Made by a program: the position numbers and the translations under genes. Shown here piece after piece: positions 18,265 to 27,071 of a DNA stretch of 64,000 nucleotides. This DNA comes from Cupriavidus taiwanensis (GTDB lineage: Bacteria; Pseudomonadota; Gammaproteobacteria; Burkholderiales; Burkholderiaceae). Where the stretch lies: positions 2,178,734 through 2,242,733 of the forward strand of contig NZ_LT977070.1 of NCBI RefSeq assembly GCF_900250075.1, written 5' to 3'. Within the stretch, counting starts at the first letter, position 1; the number at the start of each line of letters is the position of its first letter. The notes beneath the pieces are model-generated. The model made no database searches and was not told where the DNA came from. It saw only the letters and a program-made list of their open reading frames with translations.

Positions 18265-18383
18265 GGGGGCGTGGGGGGCGTGGGGGGCGTTGGCGTTGGC
18301 AGCTTCATGGCGCTGCAGGCGCGCCGACACGGGCGAAACCTGCTGCGCTTGTTGTTTTCAGGTGAAACGACAGCGAGTGCGCG

Positions 18384-19559
18384 TCAGAGCCGTGGCATGG
18401 CCGGGGCAGAGACCGGCATGCCCTCCGGCACCGCGGTGACGGTCTGGGTCAGGGTGGGCGCCTCGGCCGGGCGCTCCAGCGGCAAGGTCAGCCGCACCAC
18501 CACGCCGCGCGGCGTGTTCTCTTCCATCTGCATGGTTGCCGCCGCGCCGAAGATACGCGCCAGGCGCTCGCGCACATGGGTGATGCCCAGCCCCGAGCCT
18601 TTGCCCGAGGCATGGCCGAACCCGACCCCGGTATCGGCGATCACCACCTGCACCGCGTTGTCGCCGGCCGCGCGCGCCGACAGCCGGATATGGCCGCCGA
18701 TCATGCAGGGTTCGATCCCATGCGTGACCGCGTTTTCCACCAGCGGCTGGATCAGCATCGGCGGGATTTCCACCTTCGCCAGTTCGCGCGGCAGGTCGAT
18801 GTCATATGAGAGCCGCTGGCCGAAGCGCATGGCCTGGATCTCGAGGTAGCTGCGCAGCAGTTCGAACTCTTGCCGCAGCGTGCATTGCTCGGCGCGGGTA
18901 TGCGCCAGCGACATGCGCAGGAAGCCGATCAGCCGCTGCAGCAGCTGCCGCGCCGCCGGCGGATCGGTGGCAATCAGGCCGTCGAGGTTGGCCAGCGAGT
19001 TGAACAGGAAGTGCGGCTCGATCTGCGCCTGCAGCGCCATCAGCTGCGCGCGCACCAGCTGCTTTTCGGCTTCCTCGCGCTGCAGCGCGTCCAGCGCCGC
19101 CTGCCGCTCCAGCGATGCCAGCTTCTCGCGCGACCAGTAGAAGTAGATCATCGACGCCGCCGCCAGCATGCCCACCACCAGGCACATGCGCAGCATGCCG
19201 CCCGCCTCGTCGGCAGACTTGGGCGGCAGGTCCAGCACCACGCGCGTGGCCCAGCTGCCGAACACCACGCCGGCGGGCACGGCGGCGGCGGCCAGCAGCA
19301 GGAAGGGCCAGCGGCGCGGCCGGTCGTTCCACCAGATCACCACGCGCGGGATGTCGATCAGCACCCAGATCGACAGCCCGATCAGCTGGCTGTAGACGAA
19401 GTTGTGCCACAGCGAGCCGCCGGTCTGGAAGCCGTAGTTCAGGCTGATGGCGATCACCGAGTTCATGCACAGCACGAACAGCAGGTCGCGCCCGAGGATA
19501 TTCAGGCGGGACGGAATGGCGGTGCAGGCGTGTGAGAAGCAGCGGTCCATGGCGTTCAT
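18384..19559 (-). CDS. LytS/AlgZ-type sensor histidine kinase
   Basis: A 391-residue membrane sensor. Residues about 20-145 contain four hydrophobic segments (near RDLLFVLCMNSVIAI, LIGLSIWVLIDIP, PFLLLAAAAVPAGVV and MCLVVGMLAAASMIYF) with no separate sensor domain. A coiled-coil-like linker (SREKLASLERQAALDALQ) leads to the His_kinase domain with phospho-acceptor His183 in IEPHFLFNSL and N-box sequence LVENAVTHGIEP, DTGVGFG and GSGLGI. It phosphorylates the LytTR regulator downstream. Signals sensed by such short membrane regions are usually unknown; the layout resembles AlgZ/FimS. Confidence 0.88.
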   Translation of the reverse strand: MNAMDRCFSHACTAIPSRLNILGRDLLFVLCMNSVIAISLNYGFQTGGSLWHNFVYSQLIGLSIWVLIDIPRVVIWWNDRPRRWPFLLLAAAAVPAGVVFGSWATRVVLDLPPKSADEAGGMLRMCLVVGMLAAASMIYFYWSREKLASLERQAALDALQREEAEKQLVRAQLMALQAQIEPHFLFNSLANLDGLIATDPPAARQLLQRLIGFLRMSLAHTRAEQCTLRQEFELLRSYLEIQAMRFGQRLSYDIDLPRELAKVEIPPMLIQPLVENAVTHGIEPCMIGGHIRLSARAAGDNAVQVVIADTGVGFGHASGKGSGLGITHVRERLARIFGAAATMQMEENTPRGVVVRLTLPLERPAEAPTLTQTVTAVPEGMPVSAPAMPRL

Positions 19560-19620
19560 GTTAGCGCGGCTTTCGCCATGCGCAATACAGCGGGTGATGT
19601 GACGGCGACATGGAGGAGCG

Positions 19621-20016
19621 TCAGCCGCCCTTCCCGGTCGCGTCGCCAGGCCGCGCCGGCGCCGGGCTGCGGCCGGCCAGCGCGCGCCACCACTGCCCGG
19701 ACAGCACATAGCGCGGAAAGGTGATCCACTGCTCGGCCAGGATACGGCCCGCGATGTCGGCTGGCCCGGCAAACGGCTCCGGCGCATGGGCTTCCAGCCG
19801 GTGGCCGCGGCCTTGCAGCGCCATCGACATGCCCATGCACACCAGCCCCAGCGCGATCGCCGGCAGGTTCAGGCGCAGCAGGCCATAGAGGCCCAGCACG
19901 GTGCCGGCCATGAACATCGGCACGGCCACGATATGCAACAGCAGGTTGCGGGGATGCTGGTGGTTGCGGGCATAGCCGCGCCACTGCCAGCGCAGCAGCG
20001 GTTCGTCGTCGCGCAT
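19621..20016 (-). CDS. DUF962 / Mpo1-like membrane protein
   Basis: A 131-residue protein with two or three hydrophobic segments (HIVAVPMFMAGTVLGLYG; LPAIALGLVCMGMSMA). It carries the family features HPRNLLLHIVAVP near the start and GHRLEAHAPEPF in the second half, followed by EQWITFPRYVLSGQWW. Yeast Mpo1, in the same family, is a dioxygenase that alpha-oxidises 2-hydroxy fatty acids, with His residues binding iron; the conserved His here (in HQHP, LLHI and GHRLEAH) fits that. It may be co-transcribed with the sensor kinase 61 bp downstream. Activity is inferred from family only. Confidence 0.65.
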   Translation of the reverse strand: MRDDEPLLRWQWRGYARNHQHPRNLLLHIVAVPMFMAGTVLGLYGLLRLNLPAIALGLVCMGMSMALQGRGHRLEAHAPEPFAGPADIAGRILAEQWITFPRYVLSGQWWRALAGRSPAPARPGDATGKGG

Positions 20017-20261
20017 GATCGTCTCTCTCTCCCTTGCCCGGTCCTTGCCGACCGGCGGCCGTGCGCAAACTTTGCTGCGCTGCGGTGCACGTGCGGCGCC
20101 GGCCGGGATGCCAGTGCGGGCACGTGCAGGGAATGTACCCCGCGGCGCGGGGAGAAGAAAGTCTGTTGCGACGAACGGCCGGCACGGGGTGCGAACGGCA
20201 CCGGGCGGGTGCGGACGGCGTGTCCGCCGGCCCGCGGGGTGCTGCCGGCGCCGCGCGCGGC

Positions 20262-21206
20262 TCAGGCGGCCAGGGCCTGGCGGTCCTGTTCGGACAGCGC
20301 GCTGCTTACGGTATCGCGCGACAGGTGCGGCGCGAACATGTTGATGAAGGCGTGCGCATAGCCGCGCAGGTAGGCCCCGCGGCGCACCGCCACGCTGGTG
20401 GTGTTGGGCGCGAACAGGTGGTCGGCCGAGATCCGCACCAGGCCCGAGTCCTTGCGTTCGTCATAGGCCATCGAGGCGATGATGCCCACGCCCAGGTCCA
20501 GTTCGGCATAGGTCTTGATCACGTCCGCATCCAGCGCGGTCAGCACGATCTCGGGCTGCAGCCCGGCCTCGGCAAAGGCGCTGTCGATCTTGCGGCGGCC
20601 GGTGAAGCCGGCGTCGTAGGTGATCAGCTGGAAGTTCGCGACGTCTTCGAGCGTGGGCTCGGGCAGCCGCGTCAGCGGATGGTCCGGCGACACCACCAGC
20701 ACGTGCTGCCAGCTGTAGGCCTCGAACGAGGTCAGCCCGGCCTCGGTCGCGAGCGCCTCGGTGGCAATGCCGATATCGGCCTGGCCCGTCAGCAGCAGCT
20801 CGACGATATGCGTGGGCGACGCTTCCTGCAGCGCCAGCGTCACATGCGGGTATTCGCGGCGGAAGGCCTGGACCACGCGCGGCAAGGCATAGCGCGCCTG
20901 CGTGTGAGTGGTGGCGACGGTAAGCCGGCCGGTGTGGCGGCCGGCGTATTCGTCGCCAGCCTGGCGCAGGTTCTCGGCCTCGAGCAGCAGGCGCTCGACG
21001 ATGCGCACGATCTCGCGGCCGGGCTCGGTCAGCCCGGTCAGGCGCTTGCCGTAGCGCTCGAAGATCTCCACGCCCAGTTCCTCTTCCAGCTCGCGGATCT
21101 GGCGCGACACGCCGGGCTGCGAGGTATAGAGCGCGTTGGCGACCTCGGTCAGGTTGAACTGGCGGCGCACCGCCTCGCGGATCGAACGAAGTTGCTGGAA
21201 GTTCAT
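20262..21206 (-). CDS. cysB: CysB-type LysR regulator of sulfur assimilation
   Basis: A 314-residue LysR regulator with the CysB N-terminus [20 protein letters not shown], helix-turn-helix ([19 protein letters not shown]) and effector domain with [17 protein letters not shown] and the ligand segment [19 protein letters not shown]. CysB activates sulfate and sulfonate genes; in enteric bacteria its inducer is N-acetylserine and sulfide opposes it. The start overlaps the stop of cysA by four bases (ATGA), so it is translated with the cysTWA transporter. Its likely targets are the cys, sbp and ssu genes in this same block. It could also be the Cbl paralogue; a single copy in the operon makes CysB the better call. 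Confidence 0.9.
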   Translation of the reverse strand: MNFQQLRSIREAVRRQFNLTEVANALYTSQPGVSRQIRELEEELGVEIFERYGKRLTGLTEPGREIVRIVERLLLEAENLRQAGDEYAGRHTGRLTVATTHTQARYALPRVVQAFRREYPHVTLALQEASPTHIVELLLTGQADIGIATEALATEAGLTSFEAYSWQHVLVVSPDHPLTRLPEPTLEDVANFQLITYDAGFTGRRKIDSAFAEAGLQPEIVLTALDADVIKTYAELDLGVGIIASMAYDERKDSGLVRISADHLFAPNTTSVAVRRGAYLRGYAHAFINMFAPHLSRDTVSSALSEQDRQALAA

Positions 21207-22315
21207 CGTGCGGCCTCTTGTTTTTGGGTGGGGGCGGTGCCGTTGGCTTGCGTGAAGACGCGCAACTGGCGCGGGCGCACGGCGAGCAGCTCGCCCTCGC
21301 GGAAGCCCGCGTGGCGGAAGCGCTCCAGCGGCAGCGCCACCTCGATCACGTCCTGGTTGTCTTCACGCTCGAGTTCGAGCTGCGCCACCGGGCCCAGCGT
21401 CAGCGCGCGGCGCAGCGTCACGGCGATGCCGTCGGCGCCAGGCGAATAGCGCTCCAGGTCCAGGTCGTGCGGGCGGACATAGGCGACCGCATCGCCGGCG
21501 GTCTCGTGGCCGCTGCCGATCACCGGCAGCACCGCCTCGCCGGTATGCAGCAGGCCGCCGCTCTCGCCGACTTCCAGGCGCCCGTGGAACAGGTTCACAT
21601 TGCCGAGGAAGCCGAACACGAACGGCGTGGCGGGATGGTTGTAGACCGCCTCGGGCGAGCCGTGCTGCTCGACGCGGCCGCGGTTCATCAGCACCACCTG
21701 GTCGGCCACTTCCAGCGCTTCTTCCTGGTCGTGCGTGACGAACACGCTGGTCACGTGCAGCTCGTCGTGCAGGCGCCGCAGCCAGCGGCGCAGCTCCTTG
21801 CGCACCTTGGCGTCGAGCGCGCCGAAGGGCTCGTCGAGCAGCAGCACGCGCGGCTCCACCGCCAGCGCGCGCGCCAGCGCGATGCGCTGGCGCTGGCCGC
21901 CCGACAGCTGCGCCGGGTAGCGGTCGGCGAGCCAGTCGAGCTGGACCAGGTCGAGCAGCGCATGCACCTTCTCGCGGATCTGTGCTTCGCTGGGGCGCTC
22001 GGCGCGCGGCTTCACGCGCAGGCCGAAGGCGACGTTCTCGAACACGCTCATGTGCTTGAACAGCGCGTAATGCTGGAACACGAAGCCCACCTGGCGCTGG
22101 CGCACGTGCTGGTTCGAGGCATCGCGCCCGGCCAGCACGATCTGGCCGGCGTCGGCGCGCTCCAGGCCGGCGATGATGCGCAGCAGCGTGGTCTTGCCGC
22201 AGCCCGAAGGCCCCAGCAGCGCGGTCAGCTCGCCCTCGTCGAAATCGAGCGAGACATTGTCCAGCGCGACGAAATCGCCAAAGCGCTTCTCTACGTTCTT
22301 GACCTGGATGCTCAT
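21203..22315 (-). CDS. cysA: Sulfate/thiosulfate ABC transporter ATP-binding protein
   Basis: A 370-residue ABC ATPase. Walker [10 protein letters not shown] is at 35-43, the Q-loop is in [11 protein letters not shown], the signature is LSGGQRQR, and Walker B is [11 protein letters not shown], followed by VTHDQEEAL. After residue 240 comes a C-terminal regulatory (TOBE-like) part with [11 protein letters not shown]. It powers sulfate import by CysT and CysW with a periplasmic binding protein. Its start overlaps the stop of cysW by four bases (ATGA), and its stop overlaps the cysB start in the same way. Confidence 0.95.
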   Translation of the reverse strand: MSIQVKNVEKRFGDFVALDNVSLDFDEGELTALLGPSGCGKTTLLRIIAGLERADAGQIVLAGRDASNQHVRQRQVGFVFQHYALFKHMSVFENVAFGLRVKPRAERPSEAQIREKVHALLDLVQLDWLADRYPAQLSGGQRQRIALARALAVEPRVLLLDEPFGALDAKVRKELRRWLRRLHDELHVTSVFVTHDQEEALEVADQVVLMNRGRVEQHGSPEAVYNHPATPFVFGFLGNVNLFHGRLEVGESGGLLHTGEAVLPVIGSGHETAGDAVAYVRPHDLDLERYSPGADGIAVTLRRALTLGPVAQLELEREDNQDVIEVALPLERFRHAGFREGELLAVRPRQLRVFTQANGTAPTQKQEAAR

Positions 22316-23253
22316 GATGCTTGTCCTTGCACTGAAGCCGGCAGGCTTGCCAGCGGCCGCTCGGGCGCGGCCTCTTCGGTTTCCTTGCGGGCGCGGAATT
22401 CCACCAGCGTCTTGATGCCGAGGGTCACCAGCGCCAGCAATGTCAGCAGCGACGCCACCGCGAACGCGGCCGCGAAGTTGTACTCGTTGTAGAGGATCTC
22501 CACGTGCAGCGGCATGGTGTTGGTCAGCCCGCGGATATGGCCCGACACCACCGACACCGCACCGAACTCGCCCATCGCCCGCGCATTGCACAGGATCACG
22601 CCGTACAGCAGGCCCCAGCGGATATTGGGCAGCGTGATATGGCGGAAGGTCTGCCAGCCGGAGGCGCCCAGCACGATCGCGGCCTCTTCTTCTTCGCTGC
22701 CCTGCGCCTGCATCAACGGGATCAGTTCGCGCGCAACAAAGGGGAAGGTCACGAAAATGGTGGCCAGCACGATGCCGGGCACCGCGAACATGATCTTGAT
22801 GTCGTGCGCTTGCAGCCACGGACCCAGCCAGCCCTGCGCGCCGAACAGCAGCACGTAGACCAGGCCCGAGATCACGGGCGACACCGAGAACGGCAGGTCG
22901 ATCAGCGTGATCAGCAGGTTCTTGCCGCGGAAATCGAACTTGGCGATGGCCCACGCCGCCGCCACGCCAAACACCACGTTCAGCGGCACCGCGATCGCCG
23001 CCACCGTCAGCGTGAGCTGGATCGCGGCCAGCGCGTCGGGCTCGACCAGCGCTTCCCAGTAGGTCTGCACGCCCTTGCGCAAGGCTTCATAGAACACCGA
23101 CGCCAGCGGCACGAACAGGAACAGCGTCAGGAACAGCACTGCCACCGCGATCAGCGTGTAGCGCACCCATGGCGCCTCGCCGGTGGCGTCGAAGCGGTGA
23201 TGGCCCCTGGCGCTGCCCTGCCCGCCGAGGCGTCCCGAGATTGAGCCGGCCAT
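22312..23253 (-). CDS. cysW: Sulfate ABC transporter permease CysW
   Basis: A 313-residue inner-membrane protein with about six spans. The cytoplasmic EAA-like loop [25 protein letters not shown] contacts the ATPase. Other family segments are [21 protein letters not shown] and [19 protein letters not shown]. It forms the sulfate channel with CysT. One base separates its start from the cysT stop, and it overlaps cysA by four bases, so the three are translated as a unit. Confidence 0.95.
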   Translation of the reverse strand: MAGSISGRLGGQGSARGHHRFDATGEAPWVRYTLIAVAVLFLTLFLFVPLASVFYEALRKGVQTYWEALVEPDALAAIQLTLTVAAIAVPLNVVFGVAAAWAIAKFDFRGKNLLITLIDLPFSVSPVISGLVYVLLFGAQGWLGPWLQAHDIKIMFAVPGIVLATIFVTFPFVARELIPLMQAQGSEEEEAAIVLGASGWQTFRHITLPNIRWGLLYGVILCNARAMGEFGAVSVVSGHIRGLTNTMPLHVEILYNEYNFAAAFAVASLLTLLALVTLGIKTLVEFRARKETEEAAPERPLASLPASVQGQAS

Positions 23254-23254
23254 C

Positions 23255-24223
23255 TCAGAACTCCTTGCCCGTGGCGGGCGCTTCTGCAGCCAGCGCGGCG
23301 CGCCCGCCGGACTGGTGGCGGCGCGTCCACGCCTGCAGCAGGTTGATCAGCAGCAGCAGCGCGAACGAGATCACCAGCATCACCACCGCCACCGCGGTGG
23401 CACCGGCGTAATCGTATTGCTCCAGCTTGGAATAGATCATCAGCGGCGCGATCTCGGACACCATCGGCATGTTGCCCGAGATAAACACCACCGAGCCGTA
23501 CTCGCCGGTGGCGCGCGCGAAGGACAGTGCAAACCCGGTCAGCAGCGCCGGCAGGATCGCCGGCAGGATCACGCGATGGAAGGTTTGCAGCCGGTTGGCG
23601 CCCAGGCTGGCCGCGGCTTCTTCCAGTTCCTGCTCGACGTCTTCGAGCACCGGCTGCACCGTGCGCACCACGAACGGCAGGCCGATAAAGGTCAGCGCCA
23701 CCACCACGCCCAGCGGCGTAAATGCGACCTTGATGCCGAGCGGCTCCAGGTAGCGGCCGATCCAGCCGTTGCCGGCGAACAGCGCGGTCAGCGCGATGCC
23801 GGCCACCGCGGTCGGCAACGCGAACGGCAGGTCGACCAGCGCATCGATCAGGCGCTTGCCGACAAAGCGGTAGCGCACCAGCACCCACGCCACGATCAGC
23901 CCGAACACGGTATTGACGATGGCCGCGACCAGCGACGCGCCGAAGCTCAGCTGCAGCGATGCCACCACGCGCGGCGCCGTGATGGAGGTCCAGAACGCGT
24001 CCCACGTCATCGTGAAGGTCTTCAGGAACGTGGCCGACAGCGGCACCAGCACGATCAGCGTCAGGTAGAACAGCGTGAACCCGAGCGACAGGCCGAAGCC
24101 CGGCAGCACGGTGAAGCGCTGCCTGGACGGGTTGCGCGGCGCGCGCGCCGAACCGGACCCGGACTCGGGCGCGCGGGGCGCCGCCGGCGGCGGCGTGTCC
24201 GCCAGGGAAATGGATGGAGGCAT
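23255..24223 (-). CDS. cysT: Sulfate ABC transporter permease CysT (CysU)
   Basis: A 322-residue permease with a Pro/Arg/Ser-rich cytoplasmic N-terminus (about 35 residues) and six spans. The ATPase-contact loop is [24 protein letters not shown]. Family segments are [17 protein letters not shown] and [18 protein letters not shown]. It is the first gene of cysT-cysW-cysA-cysB. The sulfate-binding protein gene is not next to it but 7.7 kb upstream at the head of the ssu block. Upstream is a 156-bp gap with AT-rich repeats and a leader hairpin. Confidence 0.94.
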   Translation of the reverse strand: MPPSISLADTPPPAAPRAPESGSGSARAPRNPSRQRFTVLPGFGLSLGFTLFYLTLIVLVPLSATFLKTFTMTWDAFWTSITAPRVVASLQLSFGASLVAAIVNTVFGLIVAWVLVRYRFVGKRLIDALVDLPFALPTAVAGIALTALFAGNGWIGRYLEPLGIKVAFTPLGVVVALTFIGLPFVVRTVQPVLEDVEQELEEAAASLGANRLQTFHRVILPAILPALLTGFALSFARATGEYGSVVFISGNMPMVSEIAPLMIYSKLEQYDYAGATAVAVVMLVISFALLLLINLLQAWTRRHQSGGRAALAAEAPATGKEF

Positions 24224-24280
24224 GTCGTCTCGTCTGTGAGCGGTGCGCTGCCAGGCCGATGGCCAGGCCCGGCACGCCGT

Positions 24281-24363
24281 TCTTTATGACGCCGGCGCAT
24301 ATTGCGCCGGCCTACGAGACAGATTCTGCAGATCCGTCTTTATAAAAAGAACGAATCTTTATG
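24281..24363 (-). promoter_or_regulatory. cysTWA-cysB upstream regulatory region
   Basis: Three copies of TCTTTAT(A/G) on the plus strand (24281-24288, 24337-24344, 24356-24363); the last two are 19 bp apart. The middle copy forms the palindrome TCTTTATAAAAAGA (24337-24350). Next to it is TTCTGCAGATCCG (24324-24336), which recurs with a 3-base insert upstream of sbp (32125-32140). A 9-bp perfect hairpin GCCGGCGCA / TGCGCCGGC (24291-24311) follows in the leader. Plausible CysB-bound promoter; not matched to a measured consensus. Confidence 0.4.
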
Positions 24364-24379
24364 AATTTTCTTAGAAGGT

Positions 24380-25051
24380 TTAGATATAAGGGACCGTCGA
24401 GGCAACTTCGACCTCGGCCTCCCAGGCGGTGATTGAAGCACTTGGAGCGCTGGCGTCGCCGGCTTGTGCAATACGCTGCACCAGGGTATCGAGCAGCGCG
24501 AGGCCTTCCGGCCACTCGCCGAGGCCCGAGTCGGCATTGATATGGCCGAGATGGCCCACGTCGACCAGCTCGCTGCCCCACAGCGTGCCCCACGAGAATG
24601 CGGTGCGCTGCGGCATCCAGGGGTCGTTGCGGCTGGCCGCGAGTATGGTCGGGAACGGCAGCCTGTAGGCGGGCAGCAAGGCCGCCACGCCGAACTTGTC
24701 CGGGTCGGCCGGCGCCACCAGCAAGGCGCCGGCGATGCCGACCGGGTCCAGCGCGGCCTGGCGCAGCGTGGCCAGGCAGCCGAAGCTGTGCGCCACCAGC
24801 ACGGCGCCGCGCGCGGCCACGCGCCGGGCCCGCATCACGCCTTCGGAAACGCGCTCGGCCCACAGCGGCAGGCTCGGCCGCGACCAGTCATGCTGCTCCA
24901 CCCGCTGCCAGTCCGGAAACTGCTGCTCCCAGCGGCTTTGCCAGTGCCCCGGGCCGCTGCCGTGCAAGCCGGGCACCGTCAGCACCTGCAGGTGGCGGGG
25001 AATGTCCAGCCGCGTGGCACGGCCGGGTGCGGTCCTGTCCGATGGCGTCAT
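24380..25051 (-). CDS. RBBP9/YdeN-family alpha/beta hydrolase
   Basis: A 223-residue serine hydrolase of the RBBP9-like group. The N-terminal motif is VPGLHGSGPGHWQSRWE (26-42), the nucleophile is Ser89 in VAHSFGCLA, and the later motifs are SRNDPWMP and the catalytic His in VGHLGHINADSGLGEWPEGL. The family comprises small esterases/amidases with poorly known substrates. Its ATG overlaps the stop of the EAL-like gene by four bases (ATGA), so the two are translationally coupled. Both lie between ssuB and cysT in the sulfur block. A role in desulfurisation is possible but only suggested by position. Confidence 0.8.
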   Translation of the reverse strand: MTPSDRTAPGRATRLDIPRHLQVLTVPGLHGSGPGHWQSRWEQQFPDWQRVEQHDWSRPSLPLWAERVSEGVMRARRVAARGAVLVAHSFGCLATLRQAALDPVGIAGALLVAPADPDKFGVAALLPAYRLPFPTILAASRNDPWMPQRTAFSWGTLWGSELVDVGHLGHINADSGLGEWPEGLALLDTLVQRIAQAGDASAPSASITAWEAEVEVASTVPYI

Positions 25052-25920
25052 ACCGGCTCCTCGTTCAGTGCATGCAACGTCGCGGCATGGGATGCCGCGG
25101 CTGACCGATCCGGCGCGCGCAGCGCGGCCGCATTCACCAGCCCGCCGGCAAAGGCGCCCTGCCCCAGGCCGATGCCGGCCGCCTGCAGGCGCTCGATGCT
25201 TTCGGCGTCCTGCAGGCGCCGCCCGATCAGCGTCACGCCCGCGCTGGCAGCGCTGGCGCGCAGGCCGGACAGCTGGCGGTCGGTCCAGGTGCGGCGCATG
25301 TCCAGCTTGAGCCAATCCGGCAGCGCATGGGCCATCAGCGCACCCGCCTCGGCCGGATCCGAGGCCTGCAGGCTCACCGCGAAGCCATTGCGGCGGTAGT
25401 TGCCCACCACATGCAGCAACAGCCCGAGATCGTCGTTGGCGCTGGCCGGCACCTGGATCACAAAGCGCTCCAGCGGCAACCCCAGCGACTGCAGCGCGCG
25501 CCGGAACGCCGCGCCGTGGTCATCGGCCACCGCGGCCAGCAGCCGGTTGTGCACGTTCAGCACCAGCTTGTGCCCGCCGTCCGCGGCAAAGTAGTTGATG
25601 GCATGCAGCAGGCGCGAGAGCCGGTCCAGCGACACCAGCGTGTGATCGTCCGCCGCCATCGCGAACAGCTTCCACGCCGCCAGGCCGACCCCGTCCTCGG
25701 CGTAGGTATGGATCGCGCCTTCGTGCGCCACCACCTGCCGGTCCGCCAGCGTGACCAGCGGCTCGAACGCGCTGGTCAGCGAGCAGTTGAAGAACTGGCC
25801 CTGCACCTGCCCGCGCGCATCGCGCCACAGTTGCCGGTCCGCCAGCGGCTGGCGCGGCAGCGATTCGAGATAGCGTTGGAGCGCAGACGCTGCGCCCGTG
25901 GGTTCATGCTCGCCTGGCAT
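25048..25920 (-). CDS. Degenerate EAL-domain protein, probably inactive
   Basis: A 290-residue protein folding like a c-di-GMP phosphodiesterase (EAL) domain over residues about 45-260, but with most catalytic motifs lost. The ExL position reads EGA (67-69), the second Glu region reads IQVPAS, the DDFG position reads SLQAS (183-187), and the AEGVE position reads IGRRLQ (232-237). Kept are Asn in LNVHN (121-125), Lys205 in LKLD and GQG (243-245). It therefore probably binds a ligand or partner and does not cleave c-di-GMP. Start at MPGEHEPTG: AAGGA lies six bases upstream. It is coupled by a 4-base overlap to an RBBP9-like hydrolase and sits 197 bp after ssuB. Confidence 0.78.
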   Translation of the reverse strand: MPGEHEPTGAASALQRYLESLPRQPLADRQLWRDARGQVQGQFFNCSLTSAFEPLVTLADRQVVAHEGAIHTYAEDGVGLAAWKLFAMAADDHTLVSLDRLSRLLHAINYFAADGGHKLVLNVHNRLLAAVADDHGAAFRRALQSLGLPLERFVIQVPASANDDLGLLLHVVGNYRRNGFAVSLQASDPAEAGALMAHALPDWLKLDMRRTWTDRQLSGLRASAASAGVTLIGRRLQDAESIERLQAAGIGLGQGAFAGGLVNAAALRAPDRSAAASHAATLHALNEEPV

Positions 25921-26117
25921 GGTGGTCCTTGGCTTGACCGGGCCAATCGGGCCCGCGGTCGGATGGGTGATGGGTGATGGGTGGTGGGCAAGCTCCACGC
26001 CAGCGGCTGCCTGCCTGCTCATGATAGAAGCTCGGCGCGCGCGAGCGTATGAAGATTAAGGACTGTCGATATGCGGCGCCCGGCACTACGGCGCAAGCCT
26101 GGCCGGGCGCGCTGCCG

Positions 26118-27035
26118 TCAGGCCGCCCAGCTCACATTCAGTGCCGCCGGCGCCGCGGGCGCGGCTGCCTGCGCACCGGCTTGCGCGGCCGCCGGCGGCG
26201 ACGGCCGCATCACCCGCTGCAGCACCTCGGCTTCCAGTTGCGCAAAGCCCGCGGCACCGCGTTCGCGCGGACGCGCCAGCGCTACGCGCGTGTCCATGGC
26301 GATGCGGCCGTCCTCGATCAGCACGATGCGGTCGGCCAGCGCCACCGCTTCGGAGACATCGTGCGTGACCAGCAACGCGGTGAAGCCCAGGCGCCGCCAC
26401 AGCGCTTCGATCAGCGCCTGCATTTCGATGCGCGTCAGCGCATCCAGCGCGCCCAGCGGTTCATCGAGCAGCAACAGCTGCGGGTGGTGCACCAGCGCGC
26501 GCGCCAGCGCCACGCGCTGGCGCTGGCCGCCTGACAGCCGTGCCGGCCAGGCCTGCGCGCGGTCGGCCAGCCCGACCTGGGCCAGCACCTGAGCCGCTTC
26601 GGCGCGGCGTGCGCGCGGCAGGCCCAGCGCCACGTTGTCCAGCACGCGCTTCCAGGGCAGCAGCCGCGCGTCCTGGAACATCACGCGCACGTCCGCCGAC
26701 GGCGCGCGGCCCGTGGCAGCGGCCTCGCCGTCGATGGCGATGCTGCCGCCGTCGGCCGCCTCGAGCCCCGCCACCAGCCGCAGCAAGGTGCTCTTGCCGC
26801 AGCCGCTGCGCCCGACGATGGCCAGGAACTCGCCCGGCGCGACGTCCAGCGCCACGTCGTGCAGCACGGTGCGGCCGTCGTAGCGCTTGACCACCTGACT
26901 CACGCGCAGCGCCACGCCGCCCGCGGCCTTGCCCGGCACCACGTCGGCCGCGTTGGTCCCAGCGGACGCCTCGCGCCGCGCCAGGCCCGCTTCCAGCTCG
27001 GCCAGGGCCGCCTGTTCCACCGGATACATCTGCAT
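26118..27035 (-). CDS. ssuB: Aliphatic sulfonate ABC transporter ATP-binding protein
   Basis: A 305-residue ABC ATPase. Walker [10 protein letters not shown] (75-83), Q-loop [10 protein letters not shown], signature LSGGQRQR, Walker [12 protein letters not shown] and switch VTHDVSEAV are all present. The RLLPWK sequence and the [16 protein letters not shown] region fit the SsuB/TauB/NrtD group. It has an extra 40-residue N-terminal part (Glu/Ala-rich) and an Ala-rich tail. It energises SsuC for uptake of alkanesulfonates and lies 36 bp after ssuC. Confidence 0.92.
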   Translation of the reverse strand: MQMYPVEQAALAELEAGLARREASAGTNAADVVPGKAAGGVALRVSQVVKRYDGRTVLHDVALDVAPGEFLAIVGRSGCGKSTLLRLVAGLEAADGGSIAIDGEAAATGRAPSADVRVMFQDARLLPWKRVLDNVALGLPRARRAEAAQVLAQVGLADRAQAWPARLSGGQRQRVALARALVHHPQLLLLDEPLGALDALTRIEMQALIEALWRRLGFTALLVTHDVSEAVALADRIVLIEDGRIAMDTRVALARPRERGAAGFAQLEAEVLQRVMRPSPPAAAQAGAQAAAPAAPAALNVSWAA

Positions 27036-27071
27036 CTCGATCTCCTTGCCTTGATTGGTTGCCGGCGCCGC

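Noticed and set aside
14455..18849. A very long open frame of more than 1400 codons on the plus strand
   Set aside because: It runs antisense across the TPP enzyme, MFS and LytTR genes, has an Arg/His/Gln/Gly-rich composition typical of the complementary frame of GC-rich genes, and shows no domain.
24291..24311. Hairpin considered as terminator of the RBBP9-like gene
   Set aside because: No U-run on the minus transcript, and it lies in the leader of cysT; reported as a leader hairpin instead.
25959..25990. Short GATGGGT tandem repeat before the EAL-like gene
   Set aside because: Three imperfect copies in a non-coding leader; likely simple slippage with no visible role.
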